A DNA stretch of 64,000 nucleotides from F-183 sp964627455. GTDB taxonomy: Bacteria > Acidobacteriota > Terriglobia > Bryobacterales > Bryobacteraceae. How positions within the stretch are numbered: position 1 is the stretch's first letter; the number at the start of each line of letters is the position of its first letter. The notes below the pieces were generated by a model. It saw only the letters and a program-made list of their open reading frames with translations. It did not search any database and was not told the origin of the DNA. Positions 33,864-43,118 of this stretch are shown in pieces. Location of the stretch: positions 20,200-84,199 of the forward strand of contig CAZVKC010000035.1 in assembly GCA_964627455.1 (NCBI GenBank), written 5' to 3'. The position numbers were made by a program, and so were the translations under genes.

Positions 33864-36047
33864 ATGACCGTAGCTCGCTTTTCGTTGCTGTTGCTCGTAT
33901 TGTCTGCTGCCGCCGGCGCCCAGGAAACCACCGGAACCCTCTCCGGCAAGGTCGTGCTCGAATCCAATGGCAGCCCGTTGCGAAACGCGATGATCACCGT
34001 CAGCCGTTCGGGAAAGCTGAGCGAGTCGGAAGTTGACGGAACCTACGAAATCAAGGGCATTCCGCCCGGCACGTATTCGGTGCTGGTCCACCTGCAGTCT
34101 TTGAGCGACGAAACGAAAACCGTCACGATCACGGCGGGTCAAACCACCACGCTCAACTTCTCGTTGAAACTCTCCCCAGTCGTGCAGACCCTCACCGTGA
34201 CATCGACCGAACGGGAACAATCGACTTTTGAATCGTTTCAATCGGTGACGACGCTCGACGCCATTCAACTGGCGCTGAAGTCGAAGCCGTCGCTCGGCGA
34301 ACTGCTGGACAACCAACCCGGCGTCGCCAAACGCAGCTTCGGACCCGGCTCGGGCCGCCCGGTTATTCGCGGATTCGACGGTGATCGAGTCCTGATCATG
34401 CAGGACGGCATGCCGAGCGGCGCCCTGTCATCGCAATCCGGCGATCACGGCGAATCGATCGACCCGTCGAACCTCGACCGCGTGGAGGTCGTGAAGGGTC
34501 CCGCAACGCTGCTATACGGCGCAAACGCGATCGGTGGCGTGGTCAACGCAGTGACGGGGCATCACCAGTTGCACGACCATCCGCACGACGGCGCGCGCGG
34601 CTACATCACCGGCTTCGGCGGTTCCGCCAACGGCCAGGCCGGCGGCGCCGGAGGCTTCGACCTGGGACTCGGCAAGTGGCTGCTCTGGGCCAACGGCAGC
34701 GGCCAGCGCACCGGGGATTACGACACGCCGCAAGGCACGATCCGAAACTCAGGCACGCGGCTCACCAACACCTCGGCCGGCACGGCGTGGTTCGGAAACA
34801 AAACCTTCTTCGATCTCGGATATCGCTACGAAGAAGGCCAGTACGGCATTCCGTTCGCGTCCGCGATCGAAGGCGAAGAGGACGGTCCGGACATCAGCCT
34901 CGCATTCCGCCGCCACAACGTGCGATTCGGCACCGGATGGAAGAATCTCAGCGGCCCACTGCCCGGCTTCCGCCTCTCGATCAATTACGCCGACTGGCAA
35001 CACAAAGAACTCGAAGGCGATCAGGTGGGCACAATGTTCCGCAACAAGATGCTGACCTATCGCGGTGTGTTCCAGCAGAAGCAAAAGGGCCGCCTCACGG
35101 GCAGCTTCGGGTTCCAGGGTTCGGAGCGGAACTACAAAACGACGGGAGCCGAAGCGCTCGCACCGCCCGTCGATCAGAACAACTTCGCGGTCTTCGGTCT
35201 CGAAGAACTCACATACGAACGCATCCGATTCCAATTCGGTGGACGCATCGACAACACCCGCTATCATCCGCTGGGCCTGCAGGACCGCACGTTCACCGGA
35301 TTCTCCGGCGCGGCCGGCATCTACGTGCCGACGTGGAAAAACGGGGCGTTCGTGACGAATTTCACCTCGTCGTATCGAGCGCCCGGCCTCGAAGAACTCT
35401 ACAACAAAGGTCCCCACGTCGGCACGCTCACCTACGAAATCGGCAACGCGAACCTCAATCGCGAACGCAGCAACGGCATCGACGTCGCGCTGCGCCACGC
35501 GGCCAAGCGGGTCCACGGCGAACTCAATTTCTTCCAGTACGATATCCGTAACTTCGTCTATCTCGCGCCGACGGGCAAGATCGAGGACGGCCTGCCCGAA
35601 GCCGACTACGCACAGGCGAACAGCCGTTTCCGCGGCACGGAAGCGAGCCTCGACCTGGGCCTGCACGAGAACCTCTGGCTGAACCTCGGCACGGACTACG
35701 TGAGTGCGGAACTGAAGAACAATGGCGGTCCGCTGCCGCGCATTCCTCCGCTTCGCGGGCGCATCGGCGTGGACATTCGCAAGGGCGGCTTCAGCCTACG
35801 TCCTGAGGTTCGCATGGCGAAGGATCAGGATCGCGTCTTTACGACCGAGACGCGCACCGCCGGATACACCGTGTTCAACATCAACGCTTCGTACACCAAA
35901 GCACAGCAGCACATGGCGCACATCTTCGGCATCGACGCTTTTAACCTCGGCGACCGGCTGTACCGCAATCACCTGTCGTTCATCAAGGATCGCGCGCCGG
36001 AAATCGGCCGCGGCGTACGCTTCACCTACACGGTGCGATTCTTCTAA
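33864..36047 (+). CDS. TonB-dependent receptor, ZnuD-like, with regulatory N-terminal domain
   Basis: 727 aa. A signal peptide precedes a carboxypeptidase-regulatory-like domain (~22-105, TTGTLSGKVVLESNGSPLRN). A plug domain follows (~125-230: ELLDNQPGVAKRSFG, RPVIRGFDGDRVLIMQDG, VEVVKGPATLLYGANAIGGV), and the rest is a barrel ending YTVRFF. A His/Asp-rich loop, GHHQLHDHPHDGA (~232-244), sits directly after the plug, as in zinc receptors of the ZnuD type. It imports a metal or metal complex across the outer membrane using TonB. Its stop overlaps the convergent rfbB stop by 4 bp. Confidence 0.9.
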   Translation: MTVARFSLLLLVLSAAAGAQETTGTLSGKVVLESNGSPLRNAMITVSRSGKLSESEVDGTYEIKGIPPGTYSVLVHLQSLSDETKTVTITAGQTTTLNFSLKLSPVVQTLTVTSTEREQSTFESFQSVTTLDAIQLALKSKPSLGELLDNQPGVAKRSFGPGSGRPVIRGFDGDRVLIMQDGMPSGALSSQSGDHGESIDPSNLDRVEVVKGPATLLYGANAIGGVVNAVTGHHQLHDHPHDGARGYITGFGGSANGQAGGAGGFDLGLGKWLLWANGSGQRTGDYDTPQGTIRNSGTRLTNTSAGTAWFGNKTFFDLGYRYEEGQYGIPFASAIEGEEDGPDISLAFRRHNVRFGTGWKNLSGPLPGFRLSINYADWQHKELEGDQVGTMFRNKMLTYRGVFQQKQKGRLTGSFGFQGSERNYKTTGAEALAPPVDQNNFAVFGLEELTYERIRFQFGGRIDNTRYHPLGLQDRTFTGFSGAAGIYVPTWKNGAFVTNFTSSYRAPGLEELYNKGPHVGTLTYEIGNANLNRERSNGIDVALRHAAKRVHGELNFFQYDIRNFVYLAPTGKIEDGLPEADYAQANSRFRGTEASLDLGLHENLWLNLGTDYVSAELKNNGGPLPRIPPLRGRIGVDIRKGGFSLRPEVRMAKDQDRVFTTETRTAGYTVFNINASYTKAQQHMAHIFGIDAFNLGDRLYRNHLSFIKDRAPEIGRGVRFTYTVRFF

Positions 36048-37054
36048 GCGCGGTTGCTGTAGTTGAGTTCGTAGAACTTCTGGTATTCGCCGGACTTCAC
36101 GCGCTGCACCCAGCCCTGATTGTCGCGATACCACTGGACCGTCGCAGCGAGCCCTTCATCGAAGTTCATGCGGGGCTCCCAGCCGGTGGTCCGGGTGAGT
36201 TTCTCGTTGGTCAGCGCATAGCGGCGGTCGTGCCCCGGGCGATCCTGCACGTATTGGATCAGTTCTTCGCCCTTGCCGGTCGCGGCCAGAATCCGCTTGA
36301 CCACTTCGATGTTCGGCAGCGAGCAGTTGCCGCCGATGTTGTAGACCTCGCCCAGCGAACCCTTCTCCAACACCGAGTAAATCCCCCGGCAGTGATCCTC
36401 GACATACAGCCAGTCGCGGACCTGCATCCCGTCGCCGTACACCGGCAAACGCTTGCCCTCGAGCGCATTCGAAATCATCAGCGGGATCAGCTTTTCGGGG
36501 AAGTGATACGGCCCGTAATTGTTCGACGCGCGCGTCACCATCACTGGCAGTTTGTAGGTCGTGTGGTAAGCCAGCACCAGCAGATCCGACGACGCCTTCG
36601 CCGCCGAATACGGGCTACTCGGCTTCAGCGGATAGTTCTCGTCCGCATCGTACGGCTCTTCGATCGACCCGTACACTTCGTCCGTCGACACATGCACGAA
36701 TCGCTGCAACCCGTGCTTGCGCGCGGCCTCCAGCATCACAAACGTGCCCTTCACGTTGGTGTTGATCGAATCCTGCGGCGCGAAGATCGAACGATCCACG
36801 TGCGATTCCGCTGCAAAATGCACCACCGCATCCGGCTTCACTTCGCTGAACACGCGATCGACGGCGTCCGCATCCGCGATGTCCGCGCGATGAAACGAAT
36901 ACCGTGCGTCGCCCGAAACGGGCTCCAGATTCTCGAGGTTCCCCGCGTAGGTCAGCTTATCCAGCACCGCGACCGAATGCGCGGTTTCGCGGATCAAAAT
37001 GCGCGTAAAGCAGGATCCGATGAAGCCCGCCCCGCCGGTCACGATCAGTTTCAT
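36044..37054 (-). CDS. rfbB: dTDP-glucose 4,6-dehydratase
   Basis: 336 aa extended SDR enzyme converting dTDP-glucose to dTDP-4-keto-6-deoxyglucose. It has the NAD motif TGGAGFIGS (6-14), the dehydratase triad T124-D125-E126 in HVSTDEVYG, and Y149-x3-K153 in SPYSAAKAS. Third gene of a minus-strand operon; its ATG overlaps the epimerase stop by 4 bp. The sugar feeds LPS or other surface glycans. Confidence 0.96.
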   Translation of the reverse strand: MKLIVTGGAGFIGSCFTRILIRETAHSVAVLDKLTYAGNLENLEPVSGDARYSFHRADIADADAVDRVFSEVKPDAVVHFAAESHVDRSIFAPQDSINTNVKGTFVMLEAARKHGLQRFVHVSTDEVYGSIEEPYDADENYPLKPSSPYSAAKASSDLLVLAYHTTYKLPVMVTRASNNYGPYHFPEKLIPLMISNALEGKRLPVYGDGMQVRDWLYVEDHCRGIYSVLEKGSLGEVYNIGGNCSLPNIEVVKRILAATGKGEELIQYVQDRPGHDRRYALTNEKLTRTTGWEPRMNFDEGLAATVQWYRDNQGWVQRVKSGEYQKFYELNYSNRA

Positions 37055-37581
37055 TTGTGCTGTGTTTCCCAGTCGTAATTGATCCCGGGATCGTCGTACG
37101 CGATGCGTCCTTCATCCTTCGGGTTGTAGGTTTTGTCGGTGACGTACACCAGCATTGCCGGATCCACGCCGATCACTTTGTAACCGTGCCCGACGCCCGG
37201 CGGAATGATCAGATGCCACGGCCGGTAGCCGCCGACATACAGCGTGTTCTTGCGGCCGAACGTCGGCGAATCCTGGCGCAGATCCACCAGCGCGACCTGA
37301 AACATCCCCTGCGCCGGCACCCAGAAATCGGTCTGTTCCATGTGATAGTGGAACGCCTTCACCGTGCCCGGATAACTCAGAGCGCAAGACACCTGCGTCG
37401 TCGCCGGATCGAAGCCGGCAGGCAGCCCCTGGCCGATGCGGATTACTTCGAGAAAATAGCCGCGGTCGTCCGGCCACAGCGGGTACGCGGAAACGCGCAC
37501 ACCATCAATCAGGTCCGCGGAATCAGGCTTCAGGATCACCTTGCCGATTCCGCGCTCACATTGCGGAATGCCCCAGTTCAT
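37051..37581 (-). CDS. rfbC: dTDP-4-dehydrorhamnose 3,5-epimerase family (RmlC-like cupin)
   Basis: 176 aa cupin. GYFLEVIRIGQGL, the catalytic-region KAFHYHMEQTDFWVPAQG, DLRQDSPTF, and the late HLIIPPGVGHGYKVIG follow the RmlC pattern. The motif R-G-L-H-x-Q of classic RmlC is replaced by K-A-F-H-Y-H, so the sugar specificity may differ. It lies between rfbA and rfbB, 9 bp after rfbA, which supports a dTDP-sugar role. Confidence 0.84.
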   Translation of the reverse strand: MNWGIPQCERGIGKVILKPDSADLIDGVRVSAYPLWPDDRGYFLEVIRIGQGLPAGFDPATTQVSCALSYPGTVKAFHYHMEQTDFWVPAQGMFQVALVDLRQDSPTFGRKNTLYVGGYRPWHLIIPPGVGHGYKVIGVDPAMLVYVTDKTYNPKDEGRIAYDDPGINYDWETQHK

Positions 37582-37590
37582 CTTGTTTGT

Positions 37591-38355
37591 TTACTCGTCG
37601 GCCACGGTCTGCAGCAGCGGTTCGCCCATCGGACTCACACCGCGCGTGCCGGCCACCAGATTGGTCGCGCGCAGCAGGCTTTCGAACGTGCCGGCGTCGG
37701 TCCACCAGCCCTTGAGGAAGCCATACGTCATCGTGCCTTCCTGAATGTAGGCGTTGTTGACGTCGGTGATTTCGAGTTCGCCGCGCCGCGACGGCACCAG
37801 CTTACGAACCTTGTCGAACACCGTCCCGTCGTACATGTACAAACCAGTCACCGCGTAGTTGGACTTCGGCTTCTTCGGTTTCTCTTCGATGCCCACGATG
37901 CGGTTGCCATCCATCTCAGCCACGCCGAAGCGTTCCGCGTCCGAGACTTCTTTGAGAAGGATCTTTGCGCCGCGTTCCTGCCGGCGGAAATCCTCCACCG
38001 CATCGCGGATCGAATGTTCCACGATGTTGTCGCCGAGGATCACGCACACCTTCTCGCCGTCGATGAAATGCTCGGCCAGGCTCAGCGCATCGGCGATGCC
38101 GCCTTCGCCTTCCTGGTAGGTGTAGTTCAGATGCCGCAACCCGAACTCCTTGCCGTTGGCCAGAAGTCGAAGGAAGTCGCCGGAATTGCGTCCTCCGGTC
38201 ACGATCAGGATCTCTTCGATACCGGCGTCGACGAGCGTCTGGATCGGGTAATAGATCATCGGCTTGTCGTAGATCGGCAGCAGATGCTTGTTCGTGATCT
38301 TGGTCAGCGGGAACAACCGGGATCCCGTTCCACCTGCGAGGACAACACCCTTCAT
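37591..38355 (-). CDS. rfbA: glucose-1-phosphate thymidylyltransferase (short RmlA type)
   Basis: 254 aa. The nucleotide-binding signature LAGGTGSRLFPLT is at the N-terminus, with NKHLLPIYDKPM, the metal-binding ILGDNIVEH and the product-site GFLKGWWTDAGT. It makes dTDP-glucose from dTTP and glucose-1-phosphate. It is about 40 residues shorter than the common RmlA at the C-terminus. First gene of the rfbA-rfbC-rfbB operon; no rmlD (final reductase) is present in this window. Confidence 0.95.
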   Translation of the reverse strand: MKGVVLAGGTGSRLFPLTKITNKHLLPIYDKPMIYYPIQTLVDAGIEEILIVTGGRNSGDFLRLLANGKEFGLRHLNYTYQEGEGGIADALSLAEHFIDGEKVCVILGDNIVEHSIRDAVEDFRRQERGAKILLKEVSDAERFGVAEMDGNRIVGIEEKPKKPKSNYAVTGLYMYDGTVFDKVRKLVPSRRGELEITDVNNAYIQEGTMTYGFLKGWWTDAGTFESLLRATNLVAGTRGVSPMGEPLLQTVADE

Positions 38356-38424
38356 AAACTTTCAGGATACCCCGCCTGGATCGATGCACGCGAAAGCACA
38401 TGTTTTTGCTACGCTGGCATAGCG

Positions 38425-38513
38425 GCCCGGGTGGCGAAATCGGCAGACGCAACGGACTTAAAATCCGTTTCCGCGCAAGCGGAGTGCGGGTTCAAGTCCC
38501 GCCCCGGGCACCA
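38425..38513 (+). tRNA. tRNA-Leu (UAA)
   Basis: Complete class II cloverleaf. The acceptor arm is GCCCGGG (38425-38431) with CCCGGGC (38503-38509), then discriminator A and genome-encoded CCA (38511-38513). The anticodon stem ACGGA/TCCGT surrounds the loop CTTAAAA with anticodon TAA at 38459-38461. A long variable arm and the T-arm loop TTCAAGT follow. It ends 2 bp before the convergent gene's stop codon. No integrase or duplicated 3' end was seen. Confidence 0.97.
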
Positions 38514-38515
38514 AC

Positions 38516-38935
38516 CTATTTCGGTTTCGGATTCGGCACGATGAACCGGAGTCTCACCGGCTTCGCGCCAGTCGCCACCGCAGAGGGCTTGCACGTCAAC
38601 TGCACCGCATCCGCCGGCGACACGATCCGCGTCAATTGTTTTTCACGATCTGTGCCCGTGAGAACCAGCACCTTCGATGACGGCGCAAACATGTCGAGCA
38701 CGCGGATCGATTCCCCGCCCGCATGGCAATGCACCACCAGTTCCTGATCTTCCTTGAGGACATTCTGCATCGCCTGCACCTGCCCCATCAGGACCGACGC
38801 TAAGCCATCCCCGTCCGCCGATGCCTGCGATCCGCCCGCTGGCGCCGCTGCCGGCGTCGTCGTCCCCAGCAGATCCTTGACCTGATCGCCGATCGCTTCT
38901 TTGGCGAACTGTTTGGTGATCTCTCCGATTCCCAC
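38516..38935 (-). CDS. hypothetical protein at the end of the RND operon
   Basis: 139 aa, unrecognised. The N-terminal half is helix-like with an Ala/Gly/Ser-rich linker (TTTPAAAPAGGSQAS). The C-terminal half has strands (ELVVHCHAGG, SSKVLVLTGT, KPVRLRFIVP). It lies 9 bp after the adaptor gene on the same strand, so it is probably co-transcribed with the efflux system, though its mature part offers no hint of role. No signal peptide seen. Confidence 0.65.
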   Translation of the reverse strand: MGIGEITKQFAKEAIGDQVKDLLGTTTPAAAPAGGSQASADGDGLASVLMGQVQAMQNVLKEDQELVVHCHAGGESIRVLDMFAPSSKVLVLTGTDREKQLTRIVSPADAVQLTCKPSAVATGAKPVRLRFIVPNPKPK

Positions 38936-38944
38936 TGTTCGAGG

Positions 38945-40009
38945 TTATCTCAACTTCGCGCCAGGCCGGATCTCATCGCTCGCGCGCTTCACGATCGTGT
39001 CGCCCTCAGCGACAGCACCCGAGCCGATCACCGTCATGTCGCCTTGCGCACCGGCCTTCTTCACGTTCACCCACTCGGCCGTGCCGTCGGACTTCACGCG
39101 GATCACAAACACACGTTCGGTTGTCGTCACCACCGCCGTCGCCGGCACAAGCAATCCCGCAGCCTTATTCACCGGCCAGGCGACTTCCGGATACATCCCG
39201 GGCGCCAGCAGCCCGCGCGGATTCGCGACATCGAGTTCCAACGGCAACGTGCGGGTCTTCGGATCCATCGACTGCGGATTGCGCGCCACCGTTCCGTCGA
39301 ACGTCATCCCAGGATGCGCGGGCACAGTGAACGCAATACGCGCCCCGCGAGGAATCGATCCGGCTTCCGCTTCCGGAAGCGGCACGACCAAACGCAGCCG
39401 CGACACCTGTTCCAACTTCAGCAGCGCGCCCGTCGCGGGTCCCGCAAGCGCGCCCGGATGCACGATCCGTTCGGTGATGACGCCATCGAACGGCGCCGTG
39501 ATCTTCAAGTACCCCTCGAGATCCCGCAGCGGCGCGATTGCCGCCCGCGCGGACTTGATCGAATCCTCCGCTGCCGCAACCGCAGCTTTCGCCGCATCGA
39601 CGGATTTTTCAGCCTGTACGAGTTCGAGACCGGCGATCGCGCCCGGCGTCTTCGCGGCCGTCCGCAAGCGTTCGAGGGTCGCCTGCAGCGATGCAAGACG
39701 CGCCTCCGCTTCCGCCTTGCGCGATTCCGCGGTCTTCACGCGCGACTCGGCTTCCGCGATCTGCGCCGCCATTTCGGGCGCCGACATCTCGACCAGCAAC
39801 TGCCCCTTCTTCACAGCGGATCCGCGATCCACCATAACTCGCGTGATGTACCCGTTCACACGCGCCATCACATCGACGCGTTCATACGGGAAGATCTCAC
39901 CGGGGATCCGCAACTTCTTTTCGATGGGCTTCGAGACCACGCGCACCGTCTCGACCTGTTGTGCGGCGAGAGTGACGGAAAGAATCAGGAATAAGCAGCT
40001 AAGACGCAT
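38945..40009 (-). CDS. RND efflux periplasmic adaptor (HlyD family)
   Basis: 354 aa from the ATG at 40009, with signal peptide (LSCLFLILSVTLAAQ). The layout is that of a membrane-fusion protein: a lipoyl half (YERVDVMARVNGYITRV), a coiled-coil hairpin (~75-160, rich in Ala/Glu/Lys), the second lipoyl half (LKITAPFDGVITER), then beta-barrel and proximal domains. It links the inner-membrane RND pump to the TolC-like channel. It overlaps the pump gene by 11 bp. Confidence 0.91.
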   Translation of the reverse strand: MRLSCLFLILSVTLAAQQVETVRVVSKPIEKKLRIPGEIFPYERVDVMARVNGYITRVMVDRGSAVKKGQLLVEMSAPEMAAQIAEAESRVKTAESRKAEAEARLASLQATLERLRTAAKTPGAIAGLELVQAEKSVDAAKAAVAAAEDSIKSARAAIAPLRDLEGYLKITAPFDGVITERIVHPGALAGPATGALLKLEQVSRLRLVVPLPEAEAGSIPRGARIAFTVPAHPGMTFDGTVARNPQSMDPKTRTLPLELDVANPRGLLAPGMYPEVAWPVNKAAGLLVPATAVVTTTERVFVIRVKSDGTAEWVNVKKAGAQGDMTVIGSGAVAEGDTIVKRASDEIRPGAKLR

Positions 40010-43000
40010 GATCGTAATAAGCACTGGCTGGATCGTCAGGATCGAGCGAAGCCGACTTGCGGCGGACCCCGCTTTGCAGAATGGCGTAGAGACAGGGAAG
40101 AACAAGCAGCGTGGCGACCGTCGAAAGCGCGAGTCCGCCGATGACGGCGCGGCCGAGCGAGGCCGAAAGATCCGTACCCATCGCCATCGGAACCATGCCC
40201 GCAATCATCGCCACCGCGGTCATCAGGATCGCGCGCAAGCGTCCCAGCGCGCCTTCGTGTGCGGCCGATTCAGCCGAAACGTTCTGATCCTTGCGGCGCG
40301 CTTCCGCGAACGTCACCACCAGAATCGAGTTCGCCACCGCGATGCCGATCGCCATGATCGCGCCCATGTACGACTGCAGGTTCAACGTCGTCCCCGTCGC
40401 AAGCAGTGACAGCACGACGCCTAGCAACACCGCCGGAATCGTCAGCAAAATCGAGACCGCCAGGCGTAGCGACTGAAAGTTCGCGGCCAGCAACAGGAAG
40501 ATCGCGCCAATCGCAATCAGCACGCCGCGCCGCAGGTTATCGAGCGTTTCCTTCAACGCCGGGAACTGACCGCGAATCGCCACCGTGACGCCCTTCGGCG
40601 CATCCCCGGCCCGCCGGATCGCGGCTTCGAGTTCCGGCCCGATCATCCCCAAAGGCTGCCCGTGGATGTTCGCCGTCATGCTCACCACGCGTTGCATGTC
40701 GTAACGTTCGACTTCGCCCAGCGCGGTTCCCTGCTTGATCTCCGCGACATCGCTGAGCAGCGGCCGCGCCGCGCCATTCGACATCACCGGCAGATCCGCG
40801 ATGTCATCCACGGATTTCATGCGATGCTGCGGGATCTCCACTTGAATCTGGAAGCCGTTGCCATTGCCGGGATCGCGCCAGTACATCGGCTCGATGAAGC
40901 GGCTCGAGGAGGTCGCGGCCACCAGCGACTTCGCGACACTCGCGGCGGAAAGTCCGAACTGCCCGGCGCGATCCCGATCCATCTTCACTTCCACCGTCGG
41001 ATAGTCGAGCGCCTGTTTATACTGCAGGTCGCGCAGGTCCTTCAGCTTCGCGAGTTCCGCGTACACCTTCGCGGCATGCGCGCGATTGGCCACCATGTTC
41101 GGACCCTGCACCGCAACTTCCACCGGCGTCGGCGATCCGAACGCCAGCACCTTGCCGATGATGTCCCCGGGTTCGAACGACACCAGCACATCCGGCATCT
41201 CGGCACGAAACCGCTCGCGCAATTTCTCGGCAATCGCCTCGCTAAAGTTCTCCTTCAACGCAACCGTCAGCACCGCCTCATGCGGACCGCCGGTCCACAG
41301 ATGAATCGTATTGATTGGGTAACTCGCAGGCTGCACGCCAGTGAACGACGACGAAATCTCAACAGGCGCCGTAGCCTTGATGATGTCCAGCGCACGCAAC
41401 ATCACCAGTTCCGTGCGCTCGATGCGCGTACCGGTCTTGGCCTTCAGGCGAATCTGCAATTGATTCGTCGCCGCCGCGGGAAACAGTTCCGTACCCAGTT
41501 GCGGCAGCAGGACCCAAAGTCCCCCGATTGCCGCCACCAGATACACCGGAACGACAGCCCACTTGAGCTTCAGCGCAAGACCCAGGATCGGATCGTACAG
41601 AGACCGCAACAGTTGCCCTTCACCGCGCGCATGCTCCTGCTTCATGATCCACGCCGTCAACACCGGCACGAGCGTGCTCGACAGCAGATACGACGACAGC
41701 ATCGCAAACGCGACCGCCAGCGACAGCGGCACAAACAACTGCTTGCCGACGCCCGTCATCAACATCGCCGGAGCAAACACCGCCAGCACGCACAGCATCG
41801 ACAGTAACCGTGCGATCGCCGTCTTGCTCGCGGCCTGCAAAATCGAGCGGGACTTGCTGACGCCCTCCGCCATGTGCGCGTGGATGTTCTCGATCTCCAC
41901 CGTCGCTTCATCGACCAGCACACCGACGGCAAGTGCGAGTCCGCCGATCGTCATGATGTTGATCGTCTGCCCCGTCGCCCACAGCCACACCACCGCACTC
42001 AACAGCGACACGGGAATCGTGATGATGACGATGAACGCGCTACGCCAGTCACGCAGGAACAGCAGGACCATCAACCCCGTCAGCACGGCGCCGAGCAACC
42101 CTTCGTTGATCAGCGACCGCAGCGCGTTCTCGACATACTTCGACTGATCGAAGATCAGCTCGACCTTCACGTCGTCGGGACACACCGCCTGCATCTTCGG
42201 AAGGTTCGCGCGCACCAGGCGCAGAACCGACAAGGTCGAAGCATCCGAACGCTTCGTCACCGGGATGTACACCGTGCGACGTCCGTTGACGTGCGCAAAG
42301 CCAGTCACGATGTCGGTGCCGATCTCGACATTCGCGATATCACGCAAATACAGCATCGGCGCGCCAGTGCCCGTCGCGCGCACCGGCGAATCCATGAGCA
42401 TCTGCACGTCGCCGCCGACATTCGCATTTGTGCTCGCAATGCGCGCGAAATCGTCAATTCGGATCACGCCCGACGGCATCACGGTGGTCGCCTTGTTGAC
42501 CGCGGCAATCGCGTCCTCCGGCGAAATCCGATGTTGCCGTAATTTGTCGGGATCCAGCCGAACCACCATCGTCCGCTGGTTGCCTCCAAACGGCGGCGGC
42601 GCGGACACACCCGGCAGCGTCGCAAACAGCGGCCGCACCTGGTTCAACGCGATGTTCTGCATTTCACCCGGACTGCGCGTCGGGCTCGAGAACACTAACT
42701 GTCCAACCGCCACCGAACCCGCGTCGAACCGCGTCACGAACGCCGGAACCGCGCCCGGCGGAAAGAACGCACGCGAACGGTTGACATACCCGATCACCTC
42801 CGCCATCGCCTGATCCATGTCCGTCCCGGGATGGAAAGTCAACTTGATCAGCGCCGCGCCCTGTATGCTCTTGGACTCGACATGCTGAATCCCCGACACA
42901 TACAGCAGGTGGTACTCGTAGTAATACGTAACGAAGCCTTCCATCTGCTGTGGATCGAGGCCGCCATACGGCTGTGCGATGTACACAGTCGGCGACCCGA

Positions 43001-43118
43001 GATCGGGAAAGATGTCGAAGCGGCTGCGTTCGATCGCCAGCCACGACGCCAGCAACACGGCGACGACAGCCACGAGAATCGTGATGGGCCGGCGCATGGC
43101 CAGCAGGACGAGTTTCAT
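39999..43118 (-). CDS. RND (AcrB/HAE-like) efflux transporter
   Basis: 1039 aa, full length. N-terminal LAMRRPITILVAVVAVLLAS begins segment 1, followed by the porter loop with FDIFPDLGSP. Segment 4 has the proton-relay acid pair (GVLVDEATVEIENIH), and the twelve-segment repeat is complete. It drives substrates out using the proton gradient; the substrate is not predictable. The start overlaps the tolC-like gene by 4 bp (ATGA). The gene order channel-pump-adaptor is opposite to the common adaptor-first order. Confidence 0.95.
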   Translation of the reverse strand: MKLVLLAMRRPITILVAVVAVLLASWLAIERSRFDIFPDLGSPTVYIAQPYGGLDPQQMEGFVTYYYEYHLLYVSGIQHVESKSIQGAALIKLTFHPGTDMDQAMAEVIGYVNRSRAFFPPGAVPAFVTRFDAGSVAVGQLVFSSPTRSPGEMQNIALNQVRPLFATLPGVSAPPPFGGNQRTMVVRLDPDKLRQHRISPEDAIAAVNKATTVMPSGVIRIDDFARIASTNANVGGDVQMLMDSPVRATGTGAPMLYLRDIANVEIGTDIVTGFAHVNGRRTVYIPVTKRSDASTLSVLRLVRANLPKMQAVCPDDVKVELIFDQSKYVENALRSLINEGLLGAVLTGLMVLLFLRDWRSAFIVIITIPVSLLSAVVWLWATGQTINIMTIGGLALAVGVLVDEATVEIENIHAHMAEGVSKSRSILQAASKTAIARLLSMLCVLAVFAPAMLMTGVGKQLFVPLSLAVAFAMLSSYLLSSTLVPVLTAWIMKQEHARGEGQLLRSLYDPILGLALKLKWAVVPVYLVAAIGGLWVLLPQLGTELFPAAATNQLQIRLKAKTGTRIERTELVMLRALDIIKATAPVEISSSFTGVQPASYPINTIHLWTGGPHEAVLTVALKENFSEAIAEKLRERFRAEMPDVLVSFEPGDIIGKVLAFGSPTPVEVAVQGPNMVANRAHAAKVYAELAKLKDLRDLQYKQALDYPTVEVKMDRDRAGQFGLSAASVAKSLVAATSSSRFIEPMYWRDPGNGNGFQIQVEIPQHRMKSVDDIADLPVMSNGAARPLLSDVAEIKQGTALGEVERYDMQRVVSMTANIHGQPLGMIGPELEAAIRRAGDAPKGVTVAIRGQFPALKETLDNLRRGVLIAIGAIFLLLAANFQSLRLAVSILLTIPAVLLGVVLSLLATGTTLNLQSYMGAIMAIGIAVANSILVVTFAEARRKDQNVSAESAAHEGALGRLRAILMTAVAMIAGMVPMAMGTDLSASLGRAVIGGLALSTVATLLVLPCLYAILQSGVRRKSASLDPDDPASAYYDHAS

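Noticed and set aside
38425..38513. tRNA-Leu as an integration site
   Set aside because: No integrase, no partial tRNA repeat and no change in composition next to it.
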